Part shown: positions 33,745 to 45,308 of the stretch, one piece after another | Position numbering within the stretch: position 1 is the stretch's first letter | How the letters are laid out: the number at the start of each line of letters is the position of its first letter | Assembly: GCA_002946415.1 (NCBI GenBank) | Contig: NJPS01000034.1 | Coordinates: forward strand, 434,001-498,000 | Source of the DNA: Rutstroemia sp. NJR-2017a BVV2 | Lineage: Eukaryota > Ascomycota > Leotiomycetes > Helotiales > Rutstroemiaceae | DNA length: 64,000 nt | Reading direction: 5' to 3' | Notes under the pieces: generated by a model | The model's input: only the letters and a program-made list of their open reading frames with translations | The model's database searches: none | What the model was told of the DNA's origin: nothing | Program-made: the position numbers and the translations under genes

Positions 33745-34797
33745 CGGCTATCAGAGAGGTAACTGAGCGATATATATATTACCTTATTATCAACTCCAAT
33801 ATATCGTTTGGCTGACCTTTGTTCATTTCATCTTTTGGGAATTCTGACCACGAGATATGTGATCGGTCACCGAGCACCCCCTCAACATCTCCGCTCATCT
33901 GAAGTGACTGTACTGAGAGAGCAAGAATTGTACCGTCCAACTCGGACATTGCTCATAGCAGACGCCGGTCATATCTGATTGTTCCAACATATTTTGAACA
34001 TTGGAAACTCGGTTTACCGGGCTTCGGACTTGAGGCATGAGGACTCTTCTGAGGAAGAACACTGTGAGGTTGGGAGATGGCCTACCTGGTTTATGAGATA
34101 CTGCATGGTCAGGAATGGAGATAGATCATGGATTCCGAATGGGTTAACTTGGGTTAGGGACGATCGTTGGAAAGGGTCTGGGTGACGGAATAGGAAGGAC
34201 GAGCTTCGCTAGAGAAGATCGGCCTTGGGCTTGCGATGCTGTGACGAAGGGGTCTGGTTTGGTTCGGTGAAGATCGGATATAGAGAGCTTGGAATTTTGG
34301 TCTTAGAGTGTCAGTTTTTGGGTGTGGAAAATTGAGTAATTGTAGGTTTATCAAAACACAGATCGTACTGGGTGGTTTGGGGACTGCTAGCATGCGGGAG
34401 GAGAGAGTGGATCCGGCCGTCATATATTACAATTCCATGTTCAATTACCAAATGGAAGGGGGGATCAGTAGTGAGCACACAGCACTTGTCAGATGTACCG
34501 CTAACAAATATCAATTGTATAGATCTTATTTTTCAAGAAACTCTTGCATATTGATTCGGCTGACTTCCGTTTACTCCTAAAACGCTTTCCAGGTCTCGTA
34601 AATTACAAGTGCAAAGACCTAGTTTGGAGTCTGATAGGTAGGTTTGAAATGTCATTGGCTTATGACTTGCTGAGAGCATACTCCACTTAGATAGATGCTT
34701 CTCGAAAATAACCCCACCGAGTAGGGCTCACAAACAAAGCAGCATATTATGATGATAGAATATATTTGAGAATAATAGCGGTGCTTCCATCAAGAAC
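33745..34797. other. gene-free stretch
   Basis: Short open frames on both strands overlap each other and show no motif. No gene is supported. Confidence 0.4.
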
Positions 34798-34871
34798 GGT
34801 CGGATGGTGTAGTTGGTTATCACGTATCCTTAACACGGATAAGGTCCCCGGTTCGAGCCCGGGTTTGATCA
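34798..34871 (+). tRNA. tRNA-Val (anticodon AAC)
   Basis: 74 nt without intron. Anticodon arm tatcc-ttaacac-ggata has anticodon AAC, the T arm cccgg-ttcgagc-ccggg is perfect, and the D arm matches the tggtgtagttggttatcac pattern of fungal tRNA-Val. The acceptor ggtcgga/tttgatc has three G-U pairs. The discriminator is A. Confidence 0.9.
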
Positions 34872-35583
34872 TTCCCTTTTGCTTTTCTTTTGCTGCTGCC
34901 CCAGACTTAATCTGTCAGACGTACAGTACTTCTGTTTATTTTGGCCTGCGGAGTCTTCTGGTCTTTCTTGCCTTGCTGCCAGATGCCAGAGCGATCAGTT
35001 CCCTTTCAACTGCTTCGCCGAGAGATCGCAGAGGTTGCCTTCTATGTGGGATGGTCTGCGCTGAGCATTCCGCTTTTTGAGTGATCTAAATAAGATAGCG
35101 AAGTCTATCCGCGCAAACAATGTCGAAGTGTCGTTTCGCTAAAGAACTGACTACACTACAGACCCCGTGTCCTCAATACAAAAACCATTACATTATCATC
35201 CCCATCTTCTCGTATTGCGGGACGAGGATACGAGGGGACCAAGCATCTAAACAGACACAGTCAGTATTGGGTCGGCTCGGTGGGTAGGTGGGGTGGCTGC
35301 ATATCGTGGAATTGAAACGTCCGTGCAGAAGTTGCTCCTGCAGCTTGCTTTTGATCTATTTTCTCAAGATAAAACGTTACATAAACAATAAACGATAAAT
35401 AATAAATTATAATTCTATTTGACTTCGCATCTCATTTCAAGGGCCAACCCTTCTTGTTGCTCGTAAAGCCAGCTTTCAATCGACGAACATATTCCTTGGC
35501 ACACGCTTCATCCTCCCTCGTCTTTCCGCATGGCAGCAGCTACCCTTCAATCATAAGCTCTTCAGCAAGGTGGGAAGCGCAAA
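34872..35583. other. intergenic, glycosyltransferase promoter
   Basis: No gene is seen. An AT-rich stretch at 35370-35412 (aaacaataaacgataaataataaatt) precedes the start. Confidence 0.45.
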
Positions 35584-37846
35584 ATGCCTCTCCCACCACG
35601 GCTATTCCCTGGAGATGTAGAGTTGGGGAAACGGGACGATGACCATAAACCTGGTTCGAGAACGCCGTTGGGAATGGCTTGGAAACATCGCAATACACCC
35701 CATGTTCGAAATCGATTGGTTAAGAGGGTGATAATAGGTCTGCTGGTCGGAATTGGGGTTTATTATTTCTACAAGAACATGCCAACAGATCTTTCGAATC
35801 CGCGACCAAGACCCCGATTTGATAGACCCGGCGAAACTCCTGCACAGGCTCCAGCCAAAGCTGCATTACCAAAGAGCAATCCTATCCGACAGTCTACATC
35901 GAACGAGATTGAGCCGGAAGATCTGACTGGACACACTTTCAATGGCCCGATTAAGTTCCACCAGCTTGCTTCGACTTTGCAGGCGGTGTCTACAGCCGTC
36001 AAAGGTAAAGAACCAATCAACAATAATGTGGTATGTCCTACACCTGAACCGCATCTATCAAACCCTGCTAACATATGCACAGCTTTTTGCTGCTGCTAGT
36101 GTGAAAAGCGCGTCGACTTTACTACCGATTGCCTGCGAAATGGCACTGAGAGAAAGGAACTACGTACATTTTGCATTCATGGGAAGGGACGAGATACCAA
36201 TGGATATACTGCGATCTGTGAATGGAGTCTCGAAGGATTGCCAGATATTCTTCCACGGTATGCCTCTATGAGCGAAGGAGAGGGAAAGTTCTAACATGAA
36301 CAGATGCACGACCCGATTTTTCGTTGCATAGCACTGATTTCCGGATGGAGGTCAGTTGTTCTGCTGGCCTTAAACACATCAACGACTTCGTTCACCCACA
36401 GGCTGTTATAATCGATGGATCTGGGGATGAAGATGACTTCTTGATATCGGGGTTTAGAAGTAGAACAAACGTGCTCCAACGGTCTTTGATCGAGCTTCCT
36501 GCCGACGTTGAACAGAACCTAATGTGGATCACACAATTGGATAGTGCTGCACTCAGCGGTCAGTTATACTTGTCTGCTTGATCTGTACTGAGCTAATGAT
36601 TACAGCATGGTCGAAAACTAGCATCGATATCATCATCCATGCACAACCACACCAGTCTGGGTCATTGATTCGACTGCTTACATCCCTAACAAAAGCGGAC
36701 TATTTCCACAGCAATCTGCCACGACTAACGATAGAATTGCCTCATGATATAGATGAATCAACCAGACGATATCTTGCGCATTTCAAATGGCCACCACACC
36801 CAGATCGAGAAACTGGCAGTCTTCTTACACTGCACCATCGTATCCCTCAACATGGCCTTACGGCAGAAGAAAACTCGATAAGGTTTTTGGAATCTTTTTG
36901 GCCGGCAGAACCAACAACAGCTCATGTCTTGGTTTTGTCGCCTCAAGTCGAGCTCTCACCTCTCTTCTATCACTATCTTAAATACACGCTTTTAGAATAC
37001 AGATATTCTTACAACAGAAGCGACTTCCAGAAGAATATGTTAGCCATCAGTCTAGATTTACCATCGACATATCTTAATGACTCAGCCGAGTTTTCTCCCC
37101 CTCCTTCACCCAACGCCAATCCTGCTCCATTCTTATGGCAAGCCCCAAATAGCAATGCTGCGCTATACTTCGGCGAGAAATGGGTCGAACTTCACGATTT
37201 TATTGCTCGGATGATCTTCTCCCAACACTACTTGCCACCACCAACAACATTGAGGAGCGATCTAGTTAGCAGGACTTATCCCTCATGGCTAGAGCACATT
37301 CTCAAGTTGGCGAGAGCACGTGGTTATTGGACTCTTTATCCTCATTTTGAGAGCTGGGATGCTTTGTCTACAACCCACACTGATTTGTATAGTCCACCAG
37401 AGGAATACACGGATGAACTGAATGAAGATGCAGATTTCACAGCAAATCCTGCAGAACATCTCTCACTAAAACATAAAGAAAAACCTCTACTTACGACTAC
37501 TCTTCAGAGTCTCCTTTCGGAACTACCCGAACTTCCTGAAATGCCACTTTTGAGTTGGGATGGAGAATACTTGGACCATGAGACTCTAGAACTAAGAGCT
37601 GCACAGTACGGTCAGGTATTCCGACATGAGATTGGAGCATGTGTCGAAGGGATGGTAGTGAAACAGAGAATCAATATGCTTGCTGGTGATCTATTCTGCT
37701 CTGGAAACGAGCCGCTGCAGACTCCAGCAGCACCAGCAACAGCGACGGGACCTGACATGAAGGAGGTTCCTGCATCTAATCCGAAAGAGATACCCGCGAA
37801 GGAAGCGAGCAGCCAAGCTGATATTACAGACAAGATTTCTAATTAA
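35584..37846 (+). CDS. type II membrane glycosyltransferase-like protein
   Basis: Four exons: 35584-36030, 36083-36257, 36304-36558 and 36606-37846, about 705 residues, with consistent phases. A short basic cytosolic N-terminus is followed by one membrane anchor (about residues 42-60, RVIIGLLVGIGVYYFYKN) and a Pro-rich stem, a typical Golgi type II layout. The lumenal part reads like a fungal family-2-type glycosyltransferase: IDIIIHAQPHQSGSLIRLLTSL, HVLVLSPQVELSPLFYHYLKYTL and PFLWQAPNSNAALYFGEKW. The donor and acceptor are unknown. The C-terminal 50 residues are low complexity. The family assignment rests on layout and these segments, not on a clear catalytic DxD. Confidence 0.75.
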
Positions 37847-38529
37847 TGTAAGTTTTGGTACGATTTATCATTGGCATGGGTCTGGTAGATATCCCAATAT
37901 GTATACAAATGAGGTTTTGTTATTCAAAGAAACATCGAGAGTGAAGTTTTTCAAGTACTTTCGTGGTGCATTGCAACGTTATTTGATAGAGAGTCATATC
38001 ATGGTTGTTTTGCGAAGTCTGGAGACCTTACATAGGGTCGTACAAAGGACCATCAGAACTTTTTGCAGTATGTTTTCTTCTTGCATGTTCGTTGATCTTA
38101 AGATCTGGCTATTCTTTCATAGAAAGATCTTCGATACATTTCCGAATATCAACAACAAAGGACTAGTCCTCTGATTAGATCATTTACGACTAGTTACAAT
38201 TCATTCTTTGTCCGGAGACCTTCTAGAAGCTCTATATTTGGCAGATTGGGAACACCGTCGGAGCGTTACTCCTTCAGTTATGGGCTTTCATTCATCTGCT
38301 TGTACTTCTCCACTAGTAGCGGCAACAGCTTCTTCTGACCCATTTCTTGCCAAACTGTCGTAGTTGCCAGCTTTCTTTATTTCATTATCACTTATACTTG
38401 CCGCTGATATCTACCGACCAACATCGTTCATTCTGTTTTGTCCATGTAGCAACGATTACTATCATATTCTGCGCTCTAACCCGCCTTTGACAAATCGCTT
38501 CCGGTTGATAATAAGCAGAAGCTTGGTCA
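37847..38529. other. intergenic
   Basis: No gene is seen. Open frames at 37899-38174 and 38364-38705 lack motifs and codon character. Confidence 0.4.
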
Positions 38530-39516
38530 ATGAAGAACGCAGTGATGGATATTGGGACCTTCAAGACTCCCCGTGGCCGCTCACTCAGTCTTATCACCGG
38601 TTGGGATGGACCGCAAACCCATCTCTACAGGCCTGCGGCCTACCACCCATTGAGCGCTGTTTCTGCCCCTACTTGCATGCAAGCAGGCCCCATTCCAATC
38701 TCTGAACCTCAACTTACTTTTCACCCCGAAAGACATTACTTGTTACTTGCGCTTCATCGCGAAAGTCTTAGAGCCACCAGTCTTGCGCGTAGAATTCCTC
38801 CCCTTGAAGCAACCCTCGCTTCAGCTACCCAGCAGAAGACTCGTCGAAATGCCAAAAAGCAATTGAGCTGGATATACAGCCGTCTCAATGAATCCACGCG
38901 TCAAGAAGGAATCATCATCGGACGGCTGGGCCAACTATCCCTCGAAGAAGCCACACACCGCTACTGGGCCCAAGTCGAGCACGAGCGCAGACTCAGCCAA
39001 CAGTTGATCGACTACCAAACAACGATGTACGAACAACAACTCCGTATCATGACGTTCAATCTGCAAAATACAGAGCTAAACCCCACAACACCTCAGGTTC
39101 AACCAGTCGAAAGTCCGTTCTCGCGTCAGGACACTCCGCTAAACGGCAAAGCGCCTGTGTGGTTGCCGGTCAATTTTGAGTTTTCGAGAAAAGGGTCGCG
39201 TAGGAGTGATTGGGAGGAGCTATCGCCCTTAGAGGAGGAGGAGGAGGAGTCCGGGTGGACGTCGGGAGGAGAGACGACGACGCTGACAACGCTGACGACG
39301 CCCGATATAAGGAAGACGCCGGTTCTTGGAGAGGCGGCTTCTGAGAGTGATGTGAAATTGGATTGGTTGCGAACGGATGGAGAGGGAAAGATGGATGTCG
39401 AGGGGTGTCTGAAGAAGAGGAAAGGCAGGAGTTTGCCCTCAGTGAGGAGTGAGAAGTGGGTTGAGGTAAAACGGGAAAGGAGGGATACTGAGAGAATGGT
39501 AGACGAATATTTTTGA
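38530..39516 (+). CDS. hypothetical protein, coiled-coil and acidic tail
   Basis: A single open frame of 328 codons with no recognisable domain. About residues 55-175 look helical, with a possible coiled coil (RHYLLLALHRESLRATSLARR, EEATHRYWAQVEHERRLSQQ). The C-terminal half is acidic (EELSPLEEEEEESGW) and Ser/Thr/Lys-rich, ending VKRERRDTERMVDEYF. The ORF is long, intronless and has gene-like codon use, so I regard it as real. The start could be the second methionine (residue 6). Confidence 0.65.
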   Translation: MKNAVMDIGTFKTPRGRSLSLITGWDGPQTHLYRPAAYHPLSAVSAPTCMQAGPIPISEPQLTFHPERHYLLLALHRESLRATSLARRIPPLEATLASATQQKTRRNAKKQLSWIYSRLNESTRQEGIIIGRLGQLSLEEATHRYWAQVEHERRLSQQLIDYQTTMYEQQLRIMTFNLQNTELNPTTPQVQPVESPFSRQDTPLNGKAPVWLPVNFEFSRKGSRRSDWEELSPLEEEEEESGWTSGGETTTLTTLTTPDIRKTPVLGEAASESDVKLDWLRTDGEGKMDVEGCLKKRKGRSLPSVRSEKWVEVKRERRDTERMVDEYF

Positions 39517-39843
39517 TGTGGCTGATGGTTGTGATCGAATTTTGGGATATTATATCTTCGGGATATTATATGAGTGAGCCATGAGAAATATGTGATTGCA
39601 TGTGAGTTCTCGAGTCTTTCCTGAAAAACGACCGATCGACAATGCTTAAAAAATTCATTTCAGTAATAGGGCAGAAGGTATGTTCATTGATTGTACATAA
39701 GCTTCCTAATAAATTCCTTGTATTTGGTTTGGTTGACATGATGATCACCCATCTATTTTCATTATTGATGTTCATGACTTCGTTGCACCTCCTAGATGCC
39801 TCAATATATTCCCTCTTGTGGGATCAACTGGCTGATCAACAAC
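39517..39843. other. convergent intergenic
   Basis: AT-rich 3' region between the hypothetical gene and the NECAP gene, with a direct repeat of gggatattatat near 39543-39570. No gene is seen. Confidence 0.4.
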
Positions 39844-40656
39844 TTATTGAAACTCACCAAACTCCCCATCATCAAACCCAAGTTCTTCCGCTGTCTTCTC
39901 TTGTGCTGGTGGAGTACCCATATTTTGACTTAATCTCTTCTGCGCCTTGATTTCCTGCGCACTCGGCGGTGGTGGTAAAAACGAACCCATTCCTCCACCC
40001 GGCGGCGGCGGCGGTAATGAGAACCCTCCCAAGTTCGAGCTCCCTTCAGTAGGATTCTGTGGTCTTCTCCCAGTACTCCTTCCTCCAATATTAACAGTGA
40101 TAGTTTCCCCCTCCTTTAAACTAAAATCCCTCTTCACCTCCTCCTTCTTCACCTGCTCCTTCTTCCCCGCATTCGGGTTCCCACCACCCCCTCCCTCCTC
40201 AATTCCTAATGTCTTCCTCACCTCCTGCAACGCAACGCTGAAATCAAACGCCTCACTCCTCTCCTCAAACCCAATCCCCAGCACCGCCTTCCTGCCCCCT
40301 TCACCCTGCACCCTGACCGCGAAAAACCTCGAACTATCTAAAACCTGCTCTACCGCCGATGTAACATTATAGGGCGCCGCAGCGAATAGTTGTCCAGTAC
40401 TAGGATCCTCGAGTAATATGTCGGCTTTGACTTTCTCCTCACCGTTCTTCTCGGGGATGGCAGTCTCGAGTATGCGGACCCGTGCAGTGAAGATCTGTCG
40501 CGCGTTATTGTTTTCAGTCCAGGTTGCGGCTACGTAGCCTTTGGTGGATGTTAGAGGGGGGATGTTGTAGACATGGACGGAGGGGGCGATGAAGAGGATT
40601 CGTTGAATGGCATCGGATGGGAGGGGGAGACCGGTGGAGGGGTCGATGGTTTCCAT
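39844..40656 (-). CDS. NECAP-family adaptin-ear-binding coat protein
   Basis: A single exon of 270 residues. The N-terminal PH-like NECAP domain (about 15-165) shows RILFIAPSVHVYNIPPLTSTKGYVAATW, ILLEDPSTGQLFAAAPY, SRFFAVRVQGEGGRKAVLGIGFEERSEAFDFSVALQEV. It is followed by DFSLKEGETITVNI, also family-typical. The rest is a Pro/Gly-rich tail (LPPPPPGGGMGSFLPPPP) and ends in an acidic DDGEFGEFQ, which resembles the WxxF/FxxF-type ear-binding ends. The role is clathrin coat assembly in endocytosis. It shares a 386-bp divergent promoter with the eIF2B-alpha gene. Confidence 0.9.
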   Translation of the reverse strand: METIDPSTGLPLPSDAIQRILFIAPSVHVYNIPPLTSTKGYVAATWTENNNARQIFTARVRILETAIPEKNGEEKVKADILLEDPSTGQLFAAAPYNVTSAVEQVLDSSRFFAVRVQGEGGRKAVLGIGFEERSEAFDFSVALQEVRKTLGIEEGGGGGNPNAGKKEQVKKEEVKRDFSLKEGETITVNIGGRSTGRRPQNPTEGSSNLGGFSLPPPPPGGGMGSFLPPPPSAQEIKAQKRLSQNMGTPPAQEKTAEELGFDDGEFGEFQ

Positions 40657-41042
40657 TGCGAGATATGGCGAGTTGGACTAAAGGGAAGGCGGAGTGAAGC
40701 AGGTTGGGTTATTTTCCTTCTTCTATGGACAACTGCTTCTCATTGTGGGATGCTCAAGAAAAACGGATGTGGAAGTGGTCTAGAATAAATCTCCAAGTCT
40801 GACAGAGCTTAGGGGTTCCCCCACGGCATATCGGCCACCGGCCCAGCTCGTTATCGGTGCCTCGTAAGGCTTGCACTTGAGGTAATGGAAGTTTAGACCC
40901 CTGCTTGCACACCACAAGTTATCGTCACCAAACCATTGCTGCCATTTGAATAGAGTCATTCTCATATTTGGCTTCTCATTCATTCAATGATTGTACGCAG
41001 TTAATCCGGTTTGAAATCTAATAATTTCGGTACAAATAAGAT
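40657..41042. promoter_or_regulatory. divergent promoter, NECAP and GCN3
   Basis: 386 bp between the two starts; a small minus-strand open frame (40983-40780) shows no motif. By position it drives both genes. Confidence 0.5.
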
Positions 41043-42408
41043 ATGGATTTCGAAGATGGTAAGTCGATCTTCTACTTGTTTTAGCCGTCTAGCACATCCC
41101 ACAATCGCTTTCCTAGTGCACAACGGCGTCAAATCATCATCAGCCTGCTAACAAATTTCGGTTTACCCCTCCAGTCTCAACACCTTTTGAAAGAAGTACC
41201 ACTCCACCACCTCTTACTGGGCATCCTCCCGCCTTGAATAGAATGGCTTCTCTAGGAAATGTACCTCAGAAAAAGGATTTCGAGTATGTTTCCACATTCT
41301 CGCGCAAAAACCTCGCCCACACTGACTCATACCCTCCTCTTCCTTCAGCATAGTCGAAACCTACCATAGACTCCTCAACGATGACCCGGATATCACTATG
41401 CCCGTCGCCGCGATCGAAGCCCTCATCGAACTCCTCGCATCCTCTCGCGCAGTCACCGTCTACGAAACTCTCGATCTAGTAAAAACCCAATCTGACTACC
41501 TAAAATCGCGAATCCCGAACTCGATTTCTTTGTCTGCCGGAACAGATCTCTTCCAGCGATATATGATATCCTCGTTAAAGCCGACCAGCACGGGTAATTT
41601 CGAGACTGTGCGACAACATCTGCTGAGTAATGGGAGAGTTTTCGTTAGCAGAGCGAAAGCTGCCCGAGAACGAATCGCGAGTTATGGACGACACTTTGTG
41701 AGGGATGGAAGTGTGGTTTTAACGCATGGTGGTAGCAGAGTTGTAGGGGCACTATTAAGCAAAGCGGCGGAGGCAAGCGCAAGTGGTGGGAATGTGAGAT
41801 TTAAGGTTATTTATGTGATGAATGATGCGCGGGGTACAGAGAGTAAAGCCGTAGTTGCATCGCTGAGAGCGAAAGGTGTACCAGTTGCGACGATATCGGA
41901 AGGTGCGGTGGGATATGCGATGGGGAAAGTTAATTTGGTGATTGTGGGTGCGGAAGGTGTGGTGGAGAATGGAGGGGTTATCTCGAGGCTGGGTACATAT
42001 CAGATTGCGCTGTTAGCAAAGGCGGCGGGGAAACCGTTTTATGTGGCTGCGGAGAGTCACAAGTTTGTTAGGTTGTATCCGCTGGGCCAGTATGATCTTG
42101 GGATTGATCAGGAGGTTATTGATTTCCGGACGGAAGATGATGTGGAGTCGGAGGAAGAGGGAGCTTTTGACGAGAAGACTCCCAGGGTGGAGGAGAAGTC
42201 AGAATATTTCCCGTCGGTTGATGCTGAGTCGCCGAAACCAAATACCATTGTTGATGCAGTGGATTTCACCGTAAGTGAACTTTGAGATGGGGGTGAACTT
42301 GGAGCTAATATCTTGCAGCCTCCACAACTTGTATCGGCACTTATCACAGAGACGGGAGTTTTGACTCCAAGTGCTGTTAGTGAAGAACTTATTAGCGTCT
42401 GGTACTGA
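41043..42408 (+). CDS. GCN3: translation initiation factor eIF2B subunit alpha
   Basis: Four exons: 41043-41058, 41175-41283, 41349-42270 and 42319-42408, about 378 residues. The first exon is only 16 nt (MDFED plus one base). The start of the second could instead be internal, but the join is in phase. Core motifs of the eIF2B alpha/beta/delta Rossmann-like fold are present: VVLTHGGSRVVGALL, FKVIYVMNDARGTESKAV, VATISEGAVGYAMGKVNLVIVGAEGVVENGG, NIGTYQ-like LGTYQIALLAKAAGKPFYVAAESHKF. The last exon adds PPQLVSALITETGVLTPSAVSEELISVWY, the conserved end. It is the regulatory subunit of the eIF2 guanine nucleotide exchange factor that senses eIF2 phosphorylation. An acidic insert (DDVESEEEGAF) lies before the last exon. 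Confidence 0.93.
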
Positions 42409-43729
42409 TTTGGATTTACTATACCTTTGAAAATCTACGGCCCAGTCCGCCACCATGACCGAGCAGACACTGGAGAGAATACAGAGAAGCGAGACTACGG
42501 AGCTCGAAGATGGGAACTACTGCGTCCGATCAAGACGGCCTGCAGGACTATCCTGCCTTGAGATCATCAGAATATCTGGCATATTTGTTGGGCGTGAGAA
42601 TGAAGCGCGCATGATTTCGGAGGCAGCCTCGGGCAAAGGTGGATTGCGTAGCTTGTATCATCTTCAAAAGATATGATGAAGTTGATCTCCATAAAACAAA
42701 AGTAAAAAGCATCTAAGAAGAGCAAAGTACACTCCACTGAACATTCTGCACCCCAAGTCGCTCCATTCCTCAAATTCCCTTATTTGGTGACAGAAATCGA
42801 GTTAAGATCTGCTATCGACCGGGCAATTCTGCTGCGTGTAAGACTTACACCTCGCTTAACACCCTTTTCATCCAAAGTCAGAAGCATGAAGCTCACTTTC
42901 GAAAGTTCGCCCGCATCATTCACCACACTTGTTGGACATTTCATTTCATACTAACTCATTTAATCTTCTGCGTTCGCCTCTTTCCTAATCGAGTTGGCTG
43001 TTTCACTTTGAGATGTGCAACCAAATCTTTCTACTGTACTAAACAGCAAGCAAGGGCACACCTTCAATTTCACTCCGTGTTTGTCCATCATTCGCTCAGA
43101 CACCCAGAGGCTCCCAAGAAAATCTTCCTTCCGCCAATGCCTTCTCTTTAGACTCAAAGAATTGGGAAATCCACCTCACGGTTTCGGGTCAATCAACATG
43201 GGACCGTCGAAGGAGTAGACGAGGGGTTGGGCAGATTTGATATAGATGAGGGGAGACCTTTCAACGAGAGCTGCACAACGGAGACTACAGGAAATCAATA
43301 ACTTGGCTGTGAGGACTCTCCTGATTCTAGGAGGACCCGGTAGGTAGTTTATAATGCTGCACGACATATAGGTCAGAATTCTTGCATATGCTCCTCCCGT
43401 CCCACCTTGAAAAGAAATATCGTCATGCTATTCTCGCCCCCACCTTCCCCATACTTTTTCTTCCCAATTTGAGTTTCCCTTCCGCAGCATGATTGGTCGG
43501 TCTTCATTGTCCCGATATACCGAAGGTGGGCTGGAAAGAGTATCGGTGGGGTTGATTAGAGAGGGGTGAATTCCCACGTGATGTTTTCCAGTCTATTGGA
43601 ACTGGACGACGTCAACTGTTGAAGAGGCTGGAATTGTAGAAGCATATTTACTCAGTTGGTAGTTCTGATAGTCAATTGGTCAGCAGTGAAGCTGTGAGCG
43701 AACCTATTTGACAGAACATATCTTTCATC
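42409..43729. other. intergenic, 1.3 kb
   Basis: No gene is supported. Short frames at 42455-42676, 43015-43218 and 43176-43367 have no motif. It contains the cyclase-gene promoter at the right end. Confidence 0.4.
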
Positions 43730-45308
43730 ATGGCCGGAAACGACACCTCTTCAACCCCGCGATACGACCCCTCTATCTACGATACTCCCTTCTCTAAACT
43801 TCCCAACCCGAAAAGAGTCTGGATAGGAGAGCCCGGGTCGGCTCTCGAAGGCATTGGTATATCACCGTTATCCCAGTTTCCCTTCCAAGAACCCATTATC
43901 CTAAATCTAAACTACTTCAGGTCGTCTCTCTCTCTTAACACCAACCATTGTCTCGGCAGCTGCGACGTCAGAGATTAAAACGGGCCAAAGAGTAGGCTTA
44001 GGATGGGACATGACGAAATTGGAGTACTCGCAGTTTGGGCGGCAGAAATGTGGACATAAACTTGTGCCGCTGTGGGGACCAGGTGGAAGTGGTTATGGGG
44101 CTTGTTTTGATGATGTTTATCATATGAATCCACGTAAGCTCTTTTGAGTAGGGGTCTTTCTTGCGGAGCGTAGTAGGATTGCCTACATATTCGAAGTTAA
44201 GGATGATGAGGTGTTTGGTGACTTGCGTGCGCTACTAAAGTCAGTAGAACACCAGGCTGGGAATAAGATGTGGATGTTGTTGATATTGGACAAGTGTCTG
44301 TATAAGATCCAAAAATTTAAATGGTGTTTCGGATAATGACTGGAGACCTCTTGTCTCCTATATATCTTCAGGACAATAAAAGGATGGTCAGCCAACAACT
44401 AATCCCACTATAGAACAAAGCAGTCAATGGGACGGTTTCCGCCACTATTCCCAACCACGCAACCCCTCCGATCCCTCGAGTTCCCAAGACCGAGTATTCT
44501 ACGGCGGCACCACCAAAGAGGAGATTATGGATTTATCCAACAAACGCATCGGCCTGCAACACTGGGCATCCGAAGGAATCGCTGGTACGCATCCTATTCC
44601 CCTTCCCAGTTCCCCAACACCCATACTTACACCCCAGGCCGCGGTATCCTAATCGACTACCACCACCACTGCACCTCGCAAACACCTCCTATAGAATTCA
44701 GCAATTTCTCTACACACTCCATCCCCCTCGCAACGCTCAAGACCATCCTCAGTGCACAGAACACGCAGCTGTGCAGAGGCGATATCCTGATCATACGCAT
44801 GGGCGTGATACCCGAATGGGATTCCTTCAGCGACGAGCAGAAGCGAGCGTATGCGGAGCTGGAGACGCCGCAGCATGCGGGGGTGGAGGCGAGTTTGGAG
44901 TTGTTGGAGTGGTTGTGGGATGAGGGGATTAGTGCTGTGGCCGGGGATGCGATTAGTTGGGAGGTCAGATTTTGCTTTTTTCTTGTATTTTTGTTTGTGT
45001 GTGGTGAGATGATGTTGACGGACGTTACTCGAACAGGTATTCCCAATGCCTGGGGAGGTCTCTTGTCATGAGTATTTGCTTGGTGGATGGGGTATGCCGA
45101 TTGGTATGTTTGTTCGATTACCTTTCCCCTTTGAATATCTCTATGTAGTGCTAACTCGAAACAACTACACTCAGGCGAGATATTTGATCTCGAAGCTCTA
45201 TCTCAAACATGCCGATCGCTGAATAGATATTCGTTCTTCGTCACCTCCATGCCGTTGAATATGCCTGGTGGTGTATCTTCGCCCCCTAATGCCATGGCGA
45301 TATTTTAG
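43730..45308 (+). CDS. cyclase-family (PF04199-type) metal hydrolase
   Basis: Six exons: 43730-43856, 43960-44133, 44414-44584, 44638-44963, 45037-45103 and 45175-45308, about 332 residues. The joined protein has LPNPKRVWIGEPGSALEGIG, TGQRVGLGWDM, SSQWDGFRHYS, GRGILIDYHHHC, LCRGDILIIRMGVIPEW, HAGVEASLELLEWLWDEGISAVAGDAISWE and FPMPGEVSCHEYLLGGWGMPIGEIFDLE. These are the hallmarks of the fungal cyclase/kynurenine-formamidase-like hydrolase family. The usual metal-binding HxGTHxD is replaced by the QWDGFRH form normal for this fungal subgroup. The substrate is unknown. The third intron (44134-44413) is long for this gene, 280 nt. Confidence 0.85.

Noticed and set aside
34766..35080. 104-codon frame crossing the tRNA-Val gene
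   Set aside because: It overlaps a well-formed tRNA and has no protein motif.
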